A DNA stretch of 64,000 nucleotides from Roseicyclus sp965662675 (GCF_965662675.1 NZ_CBFIIK010000002.1:40875-104874), one strand, 5' to 3'. Shown: positions 1 to 8,998, counted from the stretch's first letter. Numbers and translations are program-made. Notes: generated by a model from the sequence alone, not told the origin.

Positions 1-114
1 TTCGCGCTCTTTGACGACGCTATCGCCATCCTTGGCCTGCAAGAGCGCGCCCCAGCCCCCGGGGCCGGGATTGCCGGAACAGGCCCCGTCTGTATAGGCG
101 AACAATTCAGGCAT
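1..114 (-). CDS. rnhA: ribonuclease HI, N-terminal 38 residues (cut by window edge)
   Basis: The reverse strand from the ATG at 114 encodes MPELFAYTDGACSGNPG and then GPGGWGALL, the opening beta strand of RNase HI with its first catalytic aspartate (Asp9 of YTDGACSGNPG). The enzyme cleaves RNA in RNA-DNA hybrids such as lagging-strand primers and R-loops. Only 38 codons lie inside the window; the remaining roughly 115 residues, including the other acidic residues, lie beyond base 1. It is the last gene of a minus-strand run that includes the DUF3429 gene 9 bases upstream. Confidence 0.93.
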   Translation of the reverse strand, partial: MPELFAYTDGACSGNPGPGGWGALLQAKDGDSVVKERE

Positions 115-123
115 CCGCCGTCC

Positions 124-573
124 TCATGCCAGAACACCGATGCCAAGGCACACCACGACAACCGTGGTCAGCAGCAGGCGCAGGCGCATCCACCATGCGG
201 GCGCGAGGCCTTGGCGGGCTGCGCTCAGATCGATCGCCAAGAGCGAGACAAAGCCCATGATCAGCATCAAGAGGCTTGCGCGCGGCTCGGCGAAGGCGGT
301 GAGAAAGACGAAAATCGCCGGTAGCACGGAGAGCGCGTAAAACATCGCGGCTTGCGGCCCGTCCGCCTTGGCGGCGAAGCCCCAGATCACCCCCGCCATG
401 AAGCATAGAATGACGATGCCGTAGATCTGCAACAAGGCATGGCCGGCATGGTTGACGCTCCAAAACCGGCCCAATCCGCCAAGCGCGGGCCACACCACCG
501 ACAACGCCCCGTAGAGGAAGGGCAAGAGGCCAGCAAGGCCAAGGATCAGGGCAGGGGCGGGGATGCGGTTCAT
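124..573 (-). CDS. DUF3429 family inner-membrane protein
   Basis: This 149-residue protein is strongly hydrophobic, with five likely membrane helices: residues about 6-32, 45-66, 75-95, 100-120 and 127-147. The arrangement fits DUF3429, a small integral membrane family common in alphaproteobacteria with no assigned function. The start was set at the ATG giving MNRIPAPALILG because the first helix follows directly. An upstream in-frame ATG at 588 (MHKPPMNR) is possible. It lies between ispH and rnhA on the same strand and is probably cotranscribed with rnhA. Confidence 0.75.
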   Translation of the reverse strand: MNRIPAPALILGLAGLLPFLYGALSVVWPALGGLGRFWSVNHAGHALLQIYGIVILCFMAGVIWGFAAKADGPQAAMFYALSVLPAIFVFLTAFAEPRASLLMLIMGFVSLLAIDLSAARQGLAPAWWMRLRLLLTTVVVVCLGIGVLA

Positions 574-678
574 GGGTGGTTTGTGCATCGCGATGGATGC
601 CGCGGCAAGGGATGTGCCGGATTTTCGTACGAAAATCCGCAAAGTGCGATTTTTCGCATGGGAAATCGGTAGCTCGGC

Positions 679-1629
679 TCAGGCCGTTTCGCGCAAGACC
701 CGCGGCACCTTGAATTCCACGTTCTCTTCGGCGGTCACGACGGGTTGGACCGTCACCGCAAAGCGTTCGCGAAAGGCGTCGATGACCTCATTGACCAGCA
801 CCTCGGGCGCACTGGCGCCTGCCGTGATCCCCAAGCTGCGGATTCCTTCGAGCGCGCGCCAATCGATATCAGTGGCGCGCTGCACCAGCTGGGCATAGCC
901 GCATCCGCCGCGTGCGCCCACCTCGACCAGCCGTTTTGAGTTCGAGGAATTCGGCGCGCCCACCACCAGCATCGCATCGCAGAGCGGGGCCATGGCCTTG
1001 ACCGCTTCCTGCCGATTGGTGGTGGCGTAGCAGATATCTTCTTTGTGTGGGCCGACGATGGCGGGAAAGCGCGCTTTCAACGCCGCGACGATATCGGCGG
1101 TATCATCGACGCTGAGTGTGGTTTGCGTCACGAAGGCCAGCCGCGCGGGATCGCGCACATCGACTCTCTGCACATCCTCGACCGTTTCGACCAACAGCAC
1201 CTCGCCCTCTGGCAACTGGCCCATCGTCCCGATCGTCTCGGGGTGGCCTTCATGGCCGATCATGATCATCTGCAACCCGTTCTCGTGATGGCGCGCGGCC
1301 TCGATATGTACCTTGCTGACCAGCGGGCAGGTGGCATCGACGAAGAGCATCTGGCGCGCCGAGGCTGCGGCGGGAACGGATTTCGGCACGCCATGGGCCG
1401 AAAAGATCACCGGGCGGTCGAGCGGGCAATCATCCAGCTCTTCGACAAAGACCGCCCCCTTGGCGCGCAGGTCATCGACGACATATTTGTTATGCACGAT
1501 CTCGTGGCGGACATAGACGGGCGCGCCCCATTTCTCGAGTGCCATCTCGACGATCTTGATCGCGCGATCCACGCCCGCGCAGAACCCGCGCGGTGCGGCA
1601 AGGTGGATGGTGAGCGGCGGCTTGGTCAT
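679..1629 (-). CDS. ispH: 4-hydroxy-3-methylbut-2-enyl diphosphate reductase (IspH/LytB)
   Basis: This 316-residue protein has the length of the IspH family. It performs the last MEP-pathway step, reducing HMBPP to IPP and DMAPP with a [4Fe-4S] cluster. The three cluster cysteines are visible: Cys17 in GFCAGV, Cys101 in DATCPLV and Cys200 in DICYATTNRQ. His46, His79 and the HPE motif at 129-131 line the substrate pocket. The start MTKPPLTIHLA at 1629 places the first strand as in known family members; a TTG 13 codons upstream is less likely. Another MEP-pathway gene, ispE, and a polyprenyl synthase occur near 28-30 kb. Confidence 0.97.
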   Translation of the reverse strand: MTKPPLTIHLAAPRGFCAGVDRAIKIVEMALEKWGAPVYVRHEIVHNKYVVDDLRAKGAVFVEELDDCPLDRPVIFSAHGVPKSVPAAASARQMLFVDATCPLVSKVHIEAARHHENGLQMIMIGHEGHPETIGTMGQLPEGEVLLVETVEDVQRVDVRDPARLAFVTQTTLSVDDTADIVAALKARFPAIVGPHKEDICYATTNRQEAVKAMAPLCDAMLVVGAPNSSNSKRLVEVGARGGCGYAQLVQRATDIDWRALEGIRSLGITAGASAPEVLVNEVIDAFRERFAVTVQPVVTAEENVEFKVPRVLRETA

Positions 1630-1789
1630 ATCTGGCCTCGGGCGGCTTGGGATTGGGTCGGATTGCAACCAGAGGTAAGTGTTTCGCGGGCTTGCGTCCA
1701 GCGTTTGGGCGCGGCTGCCGCATGATCAAGCCAAGCGAGGATCTTGTGCGCCCAGCGCATCTGCGGGCAGACCGGCCCATGGCAGGTGC

Positions 1790-2365
1790 TCATGCATCTT
1801 CATCATCGCCGGGTCGATTGCGATCGTCGCGCGGCTCGCGCGGCGGTCGACCGATCGTCTCGCGCAACTCGTCCAGCTCGATGAAATTATCGGCCTGGCG
1901 GCGTAACTCGTCCGAGATCATCGGTGGCTGCGAGCGAATCGTCGACACGACCGAAACGCGGCACCCCTTGCGTTGCAAAGCCTCGACCAAGGAACGGAAA
2001 TCGCCGTCGCCCGAGAACAGCACGATGTGATCGACATGTTCGGCCGTTTCCATCGCGTCGACGGCCAGTTCGATATCCATGTTTCCCTTGATTTTGCGCC
2101 GACCTTGGCTGTCGGTGAATTCCTTGGCCGGCTTGGTCACGATGGTGAAGCCGTTGTAGTTCAGCCAATCGACCAGCGGGCGGATCGGCGAGAAATCATC
2201 GTTCTCCAACAAGGCGGTGTAGTAAAAGGCGCGCAAAAGCTTGCCGCGTTGCATGAACTCGCTGCGCAGGCGTTTGTAATCCATGTCGAAGCCGAGCGCT
2301 TTGGCGGCGGCATAGAGGTTGGCACCATCGATGAATAATGCAAGACGCTCGTCGCGGTAGAACAT
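1790..2365 (-). CDS. NYN domain protein of the LabA/DUF88 family (PIN-like RNase fold)
   Basis: This 191-residue protein carries the acidic motifs of the NYN/LabA fold: FIDGANLY near residue 11, GNMDIELAVDAM in the middle and FSGDGDF near 110. These aspartates form a PIN-like metal site, so an RNase role is expected from the family; substrates are unknown. The tail after about residue 165 is rich in Arg, Asp and Pro and probably disordered. The start was set at MFYRDERLALF because conserved sequence begins there and the upstream codons run into the divergent folK region. It is transcribed away from folK. Confidence 0.88.
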   Translation of the reverse strand: MFYRDERLALFIDGANLYAAAKALGFDMDYKRLRSEFMQRGKLLRAFYYTALLENDDFSPIRPLVDWLNYNGFTIVTKPAKEFTDSQGRRKIKGNMDIELAVDAMETAEHVDHIVLFSGDGDFRSLVEALQRKGCRVSVVSTIRSQPPMISDELRRQADNFIELDELRETIGRPPREPRDDRNRPGDDEDA

Positions 2366-2469
2366 GATCGAATTTCCTTGGGCAATACTGGTCTGAAAAT
2401 CGGTTTGCGGGTCTCTTTGCGCAGGTGTCGCGCTGGGCCCTGTGCGAGATGATGGGGAGTAATCGACTT

Positions 2470-3066
2470 TTGAACGGATCTGCTGAAAATCGCACCGCAG
2501 CGCGGGCATTGTTGGCTTTCGGCGGGAATCTTGCGCATTCTGGCCAGCTTCCGCAAGAGATCTTGCACCATGCAGCCACCATGCTTGCCGACCGCGTGGA
2601 TCAGCCGATCGTGATGAGCAAGCACTATCGCACGCCCGCGTTTCCCGTGGGGTCGGGGCCGGACTTCGTGAATGCCGCCGCCGCCATGGATTGGCATGGC
2701 ACAGCTGATGATCTTTTGGCGCTTTTGCATGAGATCGAGGCCGCGCTGGGCCGCACCCGCCGCAACCGGTGGGAGGCGCGGATCATGGATATCGATCTGA
2801 TCGCGCTGGACGCCGAGGTGAGGCCCGATGCCCAAACCCAGAGACTTTGGGCCAATTTGCCGATGGACCATGCCGCCGTCCAAACGCCCACGCAGTTGAT
2901 CTTGCCGCATCCCCGCATGGCCGAGCGCAGCTTTGTCCTCGTGCCTTTGGCCGATGTCGCGCCCGATTGGTGCCATCCGCTGACGGGGTTGAGCGTGGCA
3001 CAGATGCTTGCCGCCCGCCCCGCGACCGAGCGTGCCAGTGTGGTCGCGCTTGATTGGAACCCCTGA
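2470..3066 (+). CDS. folK: 2-amino-4-hydroxy-6-hydroxymethyldihydropteridine diphosphokinase (HPPK)
   Basis: HPPK transfers pyrophosphate from ATP to 6-hydroxymethyl-7,8-dihydropterin in folate synthesis. The family start ALLAFGGNL, the signature RNRWEARIMDIDLIALD and the terminal ILPHPRMAERSFVLVPLADV are all present. The start is uncertain. A TTG at 2470 follows a GGGGAG ribosome site at about 2454 and gives 198 residues; ATGs at 2449 and 2452 or a GTG at 2425 would add 6-15 residues. It is the first plus-strand gene before rpoZ and diverges from the NYN gene. Confidence 0.92.
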   Translation: MNGSAENRTAARALLAFGGNLAHSGQLPQEILHHAATMLADRVDQPIVMSKHYRTPAFPVGSGPDFVNAAAAMDWHGTADDLLALLHEIEAALGRTRRNRWEARIMDIDLIALDAEVRPDAQTQRLWANLPMDHAAVQTPTQLILPHPRMAERSFVLVPLADVAPDWCHPLTGLSVAQMLAARPATERASVVALDWNP

Positions 3067-3176
3067 GCAAGCCTGGCGCCGGCCCGGCTGCGCGGTTCGG
3101 GCTTGTCATTTGCGCCGCCCGGGCTTAGATCGTGCCTTTCTGATGCCCCTGTGCAGAATCTGGAGGAGCCTCGCTT

Positions 3177-3530
3177 ATGGCCCGCGTCACCGTTGAAGAT
3201 TGCGTCGATAAGGTTCCGAACCGGTTCGAGCTTGTCATGCTTGCAGCCCATCGCGCGCGCGAGATCACCTCGGGTTCCGTGCTGACCGTTGATCGCGACA
3301 ATGACAAGAACCCCGTCGTTGCGCTGCGCGAGATCGCGGATGAGACGCAAGGCGCGGATGATCTGCGTGAGCGTCTGATCGAAAGCCTGCAGACCCAGAT
3401 CGAGGTCGATGAGCCCGAGGATGACGCAATGGCGCTGTTGCAAGGTGTCGACTCGGACCGCCCGGTGCACGACGATATGAGCGAAGAGCAAATGCTGCGC
3501 GCGCTCATGGAAGCACAAGGCCAGCGCTAA
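3177..3530 (+). CDS. rpoZ: RNA polymerase omega subunit
   Basis: This 117-residue protein begins MARVTVEDCVDKVPNRFELV, the omega signature, and contains RAREITSG. Omega helps assembly of the beta-prime subunit into RNA polymerase and, in bacteria studied, contributes to (p)ppGpp response. The acidic C-terminal extension (residues 80-117) is typical for Rhodobacterales. A GGAG site sits at 3162-3165. The rel gene starts 29 bases after its stop, the usual rpoZ-rel pairing that joins the enzyme making (p)ppGpp with its transcription target. Confidence 0.98.
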   Translation: MARVTVEDCVDKVPNRFELVMLAAHRAREITSGSVLTVDRDNDKNPVVALREIADETQGADDLRERLIESLQTQIEVDEPEDDAMALLQGVDSDRPVHDDMSEEQMLRALMEAQGQR

Positions 3531-3559
3531 GGGTCATGTGCGGACAGGTTGGATAGGGC

Positions 3560-5683
3560 ATGCTAGACGCCGACGACCTGATCTCGCTGGTTCGAAATTA
3601 CAATCCCAAGACGAATGAGGCGCTCCTGAGGGGCGCTTATGCCTATGCGCAGCGCATGCATGAGGGGCAAAAACGCCATTCGGGTGAGCCCTATTTCACG
3701 CATCCCGTCGCGGTGGCGGCGATCTTGACCGAACAGCGGCTCGATGATGCCACCATCGCCACCGCGCTCTTGCACGACACAATCGAAGATACCAAGGGCA
3801 CCTATACCGAGATTGCCAAGCTCTTCGGCGCCGATGTGGCCGAATTGGTCGATGGGGTCACCAAGCTGACCAATCTCGAGCTTTCCAGCCGCGAGGCGAA
3901 ACAGGCCGAGAATTTTCGCAAGCTGTTGATGGCGATGTCCAAGGATCTGCGGGTGATCTTGGTCAAGCTTGCCGACCGGCTGCATAACATGCGCACGATC
4001 CGGCACATGCTGCCCGAAAAGCAGGCCAAGAAAGCGCATGAAACGATGGATATCTTTGCGCCGCTGGCAGGCCGCATGGGTATGCAATGGATGCGCGAAG
4101 AGCTTGAGGATCTGTCCTTTCGTGTGCTCAACAGCGAGGCGCGCAACTCCATCATGCGCCGCTTCCTGACGCTGCAAAAGGAAACCGGCGATGCGATCCC
4201 GCGCATCACTGACGATATCGAGGCGGTGTTGGAGCGTCATGGCGTCAAGGCCGAGGTGTTTGGCCGCGCCAAGAAACCGTTCTCGATCTGGCGCAAGATG
4301 CAGGAAAAGGATTTGGCCTTTTCGCGGCTGTCCGACATTTACGGCTTTCGCGTGCTGACCGCGACCGAGGATGATTGCTACCGTGTCTTGGGTGCGATCC
4401 ATCAGCGTTGGCGCGCGGTGCCGGGGCGCTTCAAGGATTACATCAGCCAGCCCAAATCGAACGGCTATCGCTCGATCCATACCACCGTGTCGGGGCGCGA
4501 CGGCAAGCGGGTCGAGGTGCAGATTCGCACGCGTCAGATGCATGATGTGGCCGAGTCGGGCGTTGCGGCGCATTGGTCCTATCGCGATGGTGTGCGCTCG
4601 GAGAACCCTTTTGCCGTCGATCCGGCCAAATGGCTCGAAGGGCTGACAGAACGCTTCGAAGCGGCCGAGGATGGCGATGAATTTCTCGAGCATGTGAAGC
4701 TCGAGATGTATTCCGATCAGGTGTTTTGCTTCACGCCCAAGGGCGATGTGGTGCAGCTGCCCAAAGGGGCGACGCCGATCGACTTTGCCTATACGATCCA
4801 CACGCGGATCGGCCATTCCTGTGTTGGGGCCAAGGTAGACGGCCTGCGCGTGCCGTTGTGGACGCGGCTCAAGAACGGCCAATCGATCGAGGTCATTACC
4901 GCCGAGGGGCAGACGCCGCAGGCAAGCTGGATCGACATCGTCGTCACAGGCCGCGCCAAGGCCGCGATCCGGCGCATGCTCCGCGAGGAAGACCGCGAGC
5001 GTTTCATCAAGCTGGGGCGCGAATTGGCGCGTGTGGCCTTTGAGCAGGTGGGAAAAAAGGCGACCGACAAAGCCCTTGATACCGCGGCGCGGGCCATCGG
5101 CCTCAAGAATGGGCCCGAGATGCTGGCGCGGATCGGCTCGGCCGAGTTGTCGGCGCGTTCGGTGGTGGCACGCATCTATCCCGAATTGGCCGGGCAATCC
5201 GAGACCAACGATGTCGAGGTGCGCCGCGCGGTGATCGGCCTGCCTGCCGGGGCCGAGACACGGCGCGCGCAATGCTGCCAGCCCGTGCCGGGCGAGCGTA
5301 TCGTCGGCATCACATATCTGGGGCGAGGTCCGATCGTGCATGCCATCGACTGTCCGGCACTAGCCGCATTCGACGATAGCCCCGAGCGTTGGATCGATCT
5401 GCACTGGACAGAGGGGCGTCACGCCCCAATTCACAACGTGACGATCGATGTGACGATTTCGAACCAAAAAGGGGTGTTGGGACGGATCTGCACATTGATT
5501 GGAGAGCAGAACGCCAATATCTCGGATCTGAACTTCATTGATCGAAAATTGGATTATTTCCGCTTGTTGATCGATGTGGATGTGCGCAATGCCGAACATC
5601 TGCATGCCGTGATGATGGCGGTGGAACTGGATAGCGATGTGGCCAGCCTCCAGCGGTCCCGGAACCTCGACCGGCGCCCCTGA
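3560..5683 (+). CDS. rel: bifunctional (p)ppGpp synthetase/hydrolase (Rel/SpoT)
   Basis: This 707-residue protein has full RSH architecture. The hydrolase HD domain shows FTHPV (His48) and LLHDTIEDT (His72-Asp73). The synthetase domain shows DIYGFRV and NGYRSIHT, followed by HWSYRDG. A TGS domain (CFTPKGDVVQLPKGATPIDFAY) comes next, and an ACT domain lies at the C terminus (IHNVTIDVTISNQKGVLGRI). Both catalytic domains look intact, so it should make and destroy the alarmone. It is the only RSH protein in the window. Confidence 0.97.
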   Translation: MLDADDLISLVRNYNPKTNEALLRGAYAYAQRMHEGQKRHSGEPYFTHPVAVAAILTEQRLDDATIATALLHDTIEDTKGTYTEIAKLFGADVAELVDGVTKLTNLELSSREAKQAENFRKLLMAMSKDLRVILVKLADRLHNMRTIRHMLPEKQAKKAHETMDIFAPLAGRMGMQWMREELEDLSFRVLNSEARNSIMRRFLTLQKETGDAIPRITDDIEAVLERHGVKAEVFGRAKKPFSIWRKMQEKDLAFSRLSDIYGFRVLTATEDDCYRVLGAIHQRWRAVPGRFKDYISQPKSNGYRSIHTTVSGRDGKRVEVQIRTRQMHDVAESGVAAHWSYRDGVRSENPFAVDPAKWLEGLTERFEAAEDGDEFLEHVKLEMYSDQVFCFTPKGDVVQLPKGATPIDFAYTIHTRIGHSCVGAKVDGLRVPLWTRLKNGQSIEVITAEGQTPQASWIDIVVTGRAKAAIRRMLREEDRERFIKLGRELARVAFEQVGKKATDKALDTAARAIGLKNGPEMLARIGSAELSARSVVARIYPELAGQSETNDVEVRRAVIGLPAGAETRRAQCCQPVPGERIVGITYLGRGPIVHAIDCPALAAFDDSPERWIDLHWTEGRHAPIHNVTIDVTISNQKGVLGRICTLIGEQNANISDLNFIDRKLDYFRLLIDVDVRNAEHLHAVMMAVELDSDVASLQRSRNLDRRP

Positions 5684-5756
5684 TCGGCCACAAGAAGACG
5701 GGTTCGTGGTTGCGCCATCGGCGCGATGCGGGCCGTAACGGAAGGGCAGGCTCGTC

Positions 5757-6401
5757 GTGGTATTCAAGCGCCGCGATCCAAGATCGATCCTGCGGATCGT
5801 AGGTGAAGCGTTCTGGCCCCGCGGGGGGTGGATGCGCGGCCTTCAGTATGTGCGCCACCGCATGCATCGCCTGCCCGGCACGCCCGAACAGATCGCGCGC
5901 GGCGTGTTTGCCGGTGCCTTTACGGTGTTTACCCCGTTTTTTGGACTGCATTTCTTTGTCGCTGCGGCGCTGGCGCGGATGATGCAGGGGTCGATCTTGG
6001 CCGCTTTGCTGGCGACCTTCATCGGTAACCCGCTGACCTATGTGCCGATCGCGATCATCTCGCTGCAGACCGGCCATTGGATGCTGGGCACCGATATGCG
6101 CAGCGAGGTAGATGATTCCATCTTTTCCAAATTCGCCGCCGCCGCCGGTGATTTATGGCATAATTTCAAGGCGATGTTCACTGATGAGCGCGCCCATTGG
6201 AGCGAGCTTCACCGCTTCTACGACGATGTGTTTTTCCCTTGGATGGTCGGCGCGATCGTTCCCGGATTGGTCTGTGGTGTGATCTGCTACTACCTTAGCG
6301 TGCCGGTGATCCGGGCCTATCAAAAGCGGCGGCTGGCGCGGATGCGCAAGAAGATGGAAAAGCTCCGCGATCAAGCTGGCGGGGCGGCGGCGAAACGCTA
6401 G
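5757..6401 (+). CDS. DUF2062 inner-membrane protein
   Basis: This 214-residue protein fits DUF2062: an Arg-rich N terminus with RGVFAGAFTVFTPFFGLHFFVAAALA (first membrane hairpin), the motif TFIGNPLTYVPIAII, a soluble loop at about residues 110-155, and a last membrane helix near 160-185 before a basic tail. The function is unknown. The family is often found beside lipid or core metabolic genes. The start is a GTG (GTG-GTA-TTC-AAG) with GAAGGG upstream at 5741. It sits between rel and pdxJ on the same strand, with 73 and 33 bases of spacing. Confidence 0.85.
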   Translation: MVFKRRDPRSILRIVGEAFWPRGGWMRGLQYVRHRMHRLPGTPEQIARGVFAGAFTVFTPFFGLHFFVAAALARMMQGSILAALLATFIGNPLTYVPIAIISLQTGHWMLGTDMRSEVDDSIFSKFAAAAGDLWHNFKAMFTDERAHWSELHRFYDDVFFPWMVGAIVPGLVCGVICYYLSVPVIRAYQKRRLARMRKKMEKLRDQAGGAAAKR

Positions 6402-6434
6402 GTTGCCCCATTGGAGATCAAGGAGAACACGGCA

Positions 6435-7178
6435 ATGGCACAGCGCCTCAGGCTCGGTGTGAATATCGATCACGTGGCAACCTTGCGCAATGCACGCGGC
6501 GGGGCTTTGCCCGATCCGGTGCGCGCGGCGGTCATGGCGCAAGCGGCCGGGGCGGATGGCATCACCGCACATTTGCGCGAGGACAGGCGCCATATCCGCG
6601 ACGGTGATATCGAGGCGATCATGGCCGCGATCACCTTGCCGCTGAACTTCGAGATGGCCGCCACAGCCGAGATGCAGGAGATCGCGCTGGCCCACCGCCC
6701 GCATGCCGCCTGCATCGTGCCCGAACGGCGCGAGGAACGCACAACCGAGGGCGGGCTGGAGGTTGCGGGAAATGCGAACTGGATGGGCGAATACATCGCG
6801 CCCCTGCGCGATGCGGGATGCCGTGTGTCGCTGTTCATCGCCGCCGATCCGGCACAGATCGCGGCCGCTGCGCACATTGGCGCGCCGGTGATCGAACTGC
6901 ATACCGGGGCCTATTGCGATCTCCACGCCGAGGGCGATTTCGCCGCCTGTGACGCTGAATTGACCCGCCTGATCGCGGGTGCCAAGCAGGCCGCCGATCT
7001 TGGCCTCGAGGTGCATATGGGCCATGGGCTGAGCTACGACAATGTTGCCCCGATCGCCGCCATCCCCGAGGTGGTGGAACTCAATATCGGGCATTTCCTG
7101 ATTGGTGAGGCGGTGTTCGTCGGGTTGGATGCGGCTATTGCAAAGATGCGCGCCTTGATGGATGCGGCGCGGGGCTGA
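6435..7178 (+). CDS. pdxJ: pyridoxine 5'-phosphate synthase
   Basis: This 247-residue TIM-barrel enzyme joins 1-deoxy-xylulose 5-phosphate and 3-amino-2-oxopropyl phosphate to make pyridoxine 5'-phosphate. LGVNIDHVATLRNARGG, ITAHLREDRRHI, CIVPERREERTTEGGL and LNIGHFLIGEAVF are canonical PdxJ segments. The start was chosen at 6435 because AGGAG at 6421-6425 lies 9 bases upstream. It precedes acpS, a very common pairing, with 185 bases between them. Confidence 0.97.
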   Translation: MAQRLRLGVNIDHVATLRNARGGALPDPVRAAVMAQAAGADGITAHLREDRRHIRDGDIEAIMAAITLPLNFEMAATAEMQEIALAHRPHAACIVPERREERTTEGGLEVAGNANWMGEYIAPLRDAGCRVSLFIAADPAQIAAAAHIGAPVIELHTGAYCDLHAEGDFAACDAELTRLIAGAKQAADLGLEVHMGHGLSYDNVAPIAAIPEVVELNIGHFLIGEAVFVGLDAAIAKMRALMDAARG

Positions 7179-7363
7179 TCGCGCGGCCATTGCGCAATCT
7201 TGCCGGATCGGCGAAGAATAACGTTGTCCAAACCGCCGTCAGACCCGGAGGGTTTCGTGCACCATATTTTCGCTGTCCTATCGCGGGCGGCCGCCTGTTT
7301 GGCTTGTGCCACGCACGGGCGGGCCGTCGTCGTGCCGCGTTGGTCCGGCCCGGGGGTTTTGCC

Positions 7364-7816
7364 ATGATCCTTGGTATCGGCACCGATCTGGCAAATATCG
7401 AGCGCATTCAGCGCGCGCTTGATCGTTTTGGCGACCGTTTCCGCGAGCGCGTCTTTACCGTGACAGAACAAAATCGCGCCGAGCGGATGAAGGAACCCGC
7501 CGCCGTCTATGCCAAACGCTGGGCCGCCAAGGAGGCGTGCTCCAAGGCACTTGGTACTGGCTTGCGGATGGGCATCGCGTGGAAGGATATGGCGGTGTCG
7601 AACCTGCCATCGGGGCAGCCGGTGATGAAGGTGACGGGCTGGGCCAAGGAGCGGCTCGATCAGATGACGCCCGATGGCTATACCGCCACGATCCATGTCA
7701 GCCTGACCGATGATCATCCTTGGGCACAGGCCTATGTGGTGATCGAGGCCATGCCCGACACCGAAGCGGCGCAACGGCCCAATGTCGGACCCGTCTCGCG
7801 CCGCAAGATCAGCTGA
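7364..7816 (+). CDS. acpS: holo-[acyl-carrier-protein] synthase
   Basis: This 150-residue protein transfers 4'-phosphopantetheine from CoA to apo-ACP. ILGIGTDLANIERI holds the magnesium-binding aspartate, and RWAAKEACSKALGTGL the second metal ligand Glu and the CoA-binding Lys. The C terminus (HVSLTDDHPWAQAYVVIEA) is typical; a tail of about 20 residues extends past the usual end. The ATG at 7364 lacks a strong ribosome site but is the only start compatible with the family. Many alphaproteobacteria continue with lepB-rnc-era; here the run ends at a convergent terminator. Confidence 0.96.
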   Translation: MILGIGTDLANIERIQRALDRFGDRFRERVFTVTEQNRAERMKEPAAVYAKRWAAKEACSKALGTGLRMGIAWKDMAVSNLPSGQPVMKVTGWAKERLDQMTPDGYTATIHVSLTDDHPWAQAYVVIEAMPDTEAAQRPNVGPVSRRKIS

Positions 7817-7819
7817 AGT

Positions 7820-8086
7820 TCAGCGTCGCCGATTCTTTTGGCGACGCTTGTTGGCGTATTCGGTCGGGATCAAGATCAAGGCCGCAGCCGAGCCGATGAT
7901 TGCATCGATCCCGGGTGAGCCAAGGCTAAGCCCGAACAATGCCCGGATGAAAAACAGCGCAAGCACCGCTCCAAAGGCGATCAGCACCGACGGCAATATG
8001 CCGTTATGCGTCCAACCCCATTTTTCGAACAGGACCGCGACGATACCCGCGATCATGAGCGAGCCGAAAAACGAAAACAAAACCAT
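7820..8086 (-). CDS. small hydrophobic membrane protein downstream of fmt
   Basis: This 88-residue protein has three hydrophobic stretches (about residues 2-20, 30-50 and 58-73) and a very basic tail ending KNRRR. The pattern of short glycine-containing helices loosely recalls the GlsB/YeaQ/YmgE stress membrane family, but I cannot confirm this. The ATG at 8086 begins 3 bases past the fmt stop, so it is probably the last gene of the def-fmt operon. Its last codons overlap the hairpin that separates it from acpS. Confidence 0.7.
   Translation of the reverse strand: MVLFSFFGSLMIAGIVAVLFEKWGWTHNGILPSVLIAFGAVLALFFIRALFGLSLGSPGIDAIIGSAAALILIPTEYANKRRQKNRRR
7822..7848. terminator. hairpin between convergent acpS and fmt-operon genes
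   Basis: Nine bases, AGCGTCGCC (7822-7830), pair perfectly with GGCGACGCT (7840-7848) around a 9-base loop, GATTCTTTT. It follows the acpS stop by 5 bases and overlaps the last codons of the opposing small membrane protein gene. There is no long T-run, so efficiency is uncertain. Confidence 0.55.
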
Positions 8087-8089
8087 GGC

Positions 8090-8998
8090 TCATTCCCCCA
8101 AAACAACACCGGGCGCGATGCGTGCGCCCCTTATATAGGCCTCAGCCTCCATCCGCGGTTTGCCCTCTGGCTGCAGCGCGGTGATCGTGATCGCCCCCTG
8201 ACCACAGGCGATGGTCAGGTCCGATAGCAAACTGCCCGGCGGGCCTGCGCCCTCGGCCAGATGGCAGGCCAAGAGCTTGACCCGCTTGCCAGCGATCATG
8301 GTCCAAGCGCCGGGAAAGGGCGAGAGGCCACGGATCTTGCGGTCAATCGCGGTCGCGGGGTGCGTCCAATCCACCCGCGCCTCAGACTTGTCGATTTTGG
8401 CGGCATAGGTGACGCCCTGAGAGGGCTGGGGTTCGGGGGTAAGGGTGGCAAGATGCGCAAGGGTCTCGGTGATCGCTTCGGCCCCTAAGCGTGCCAGCTG
8501 GTCGTGCAATTCGCTTGCGGTTTGCGTGGCGCCAATCGCAATGGCGCGGCGCAGCAGCACGGGGCCAGTATCGAGCCCTGCCTCCATCTGCATGATGCAC
8601 ACGCCGGTTTCCGCGTCGCCCGCCATGATCGCGCGCTGGATGGGAGCGGCCCCACGCCAACGCGGCAAAAGGCTGGCGTGGATGTTCAGGCAGCCGTGCT
8701 TGGGCGCATCCAGCACCGCTTGCGGCAAGATCAGCCCGTAGGCCACGACCACCGCGACATCGGCCTCAAGCGTTGCGAAAGCAGCCTGTTCTTGCGTATC
8801 GCGCAGCGTCTTTGGGTGGCGCACGGGAAGGCCCAACGCGCTGGCGCGCTGATGCACTGGCGTTGGGCGCTCGACCTGTCCGCGACCGGCGGGGCGGGGG
8901 GGTTGGGTATAGACGCAGGCGATCTCATGGCCTGCGGCAACCAGCGCATCCAGCACCGTGACCGAGAAATCGGGCGTACCCATGAAGACGATCCGCAT
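8090..8998 (-). CDS. fmt: methionyl-tRNA formyltransferase
   Basis: This 302-residue enzyme formylates Met-tRNA(fMet) using 10-formyltetrahydrofolate. The start MRIVFMGTPDFSV is canonical. The catalytic triad is visible as Asn105 and His107 in CLNIHASLLPRWRG, and Asp143 in GLDTGPVLL. The C-terminal tRNA-binding domain follows from about residue 205. Its ATG overlaps the stop of the upstream deformylase-like gene by one base (TGATG), indicating translational coupling. Formylation and deformylation genes are thus in one operon. Confidence 0.97.
   Translation of the reverse strand: MRIVFMGTPDFSVTVLDALVAAGHEIACVYTQPPRPAGRGQVERPTPVHQRASALGLPVRHPKTLRDTQEQAAFATLEADVAVVVAYGLILPQAVLDAPKHGCLNIHASLLPRWRGAAPIQRAIMAGDAETGVCIMQMEAGLDTGPVLLRRAIAIGATQTASELHDQLARLGAEAITETLAHLATLTPEPQPSQGVTYAAKIDKSEARVDWTHPATAIDRKIRGLSPFPGAWTMIAGKRVKLLACHLAEGAGPPGSLLSDLTIACGQGAITITALQPEGKPRMEAEAYIRGARIAPGVVLGE

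Noticed and set aside
3563..5341. 592-codon minus-strand frame opposite rel
   Set aside because: Antisense shadow; the plus-strand Rel protein is complete and certain.
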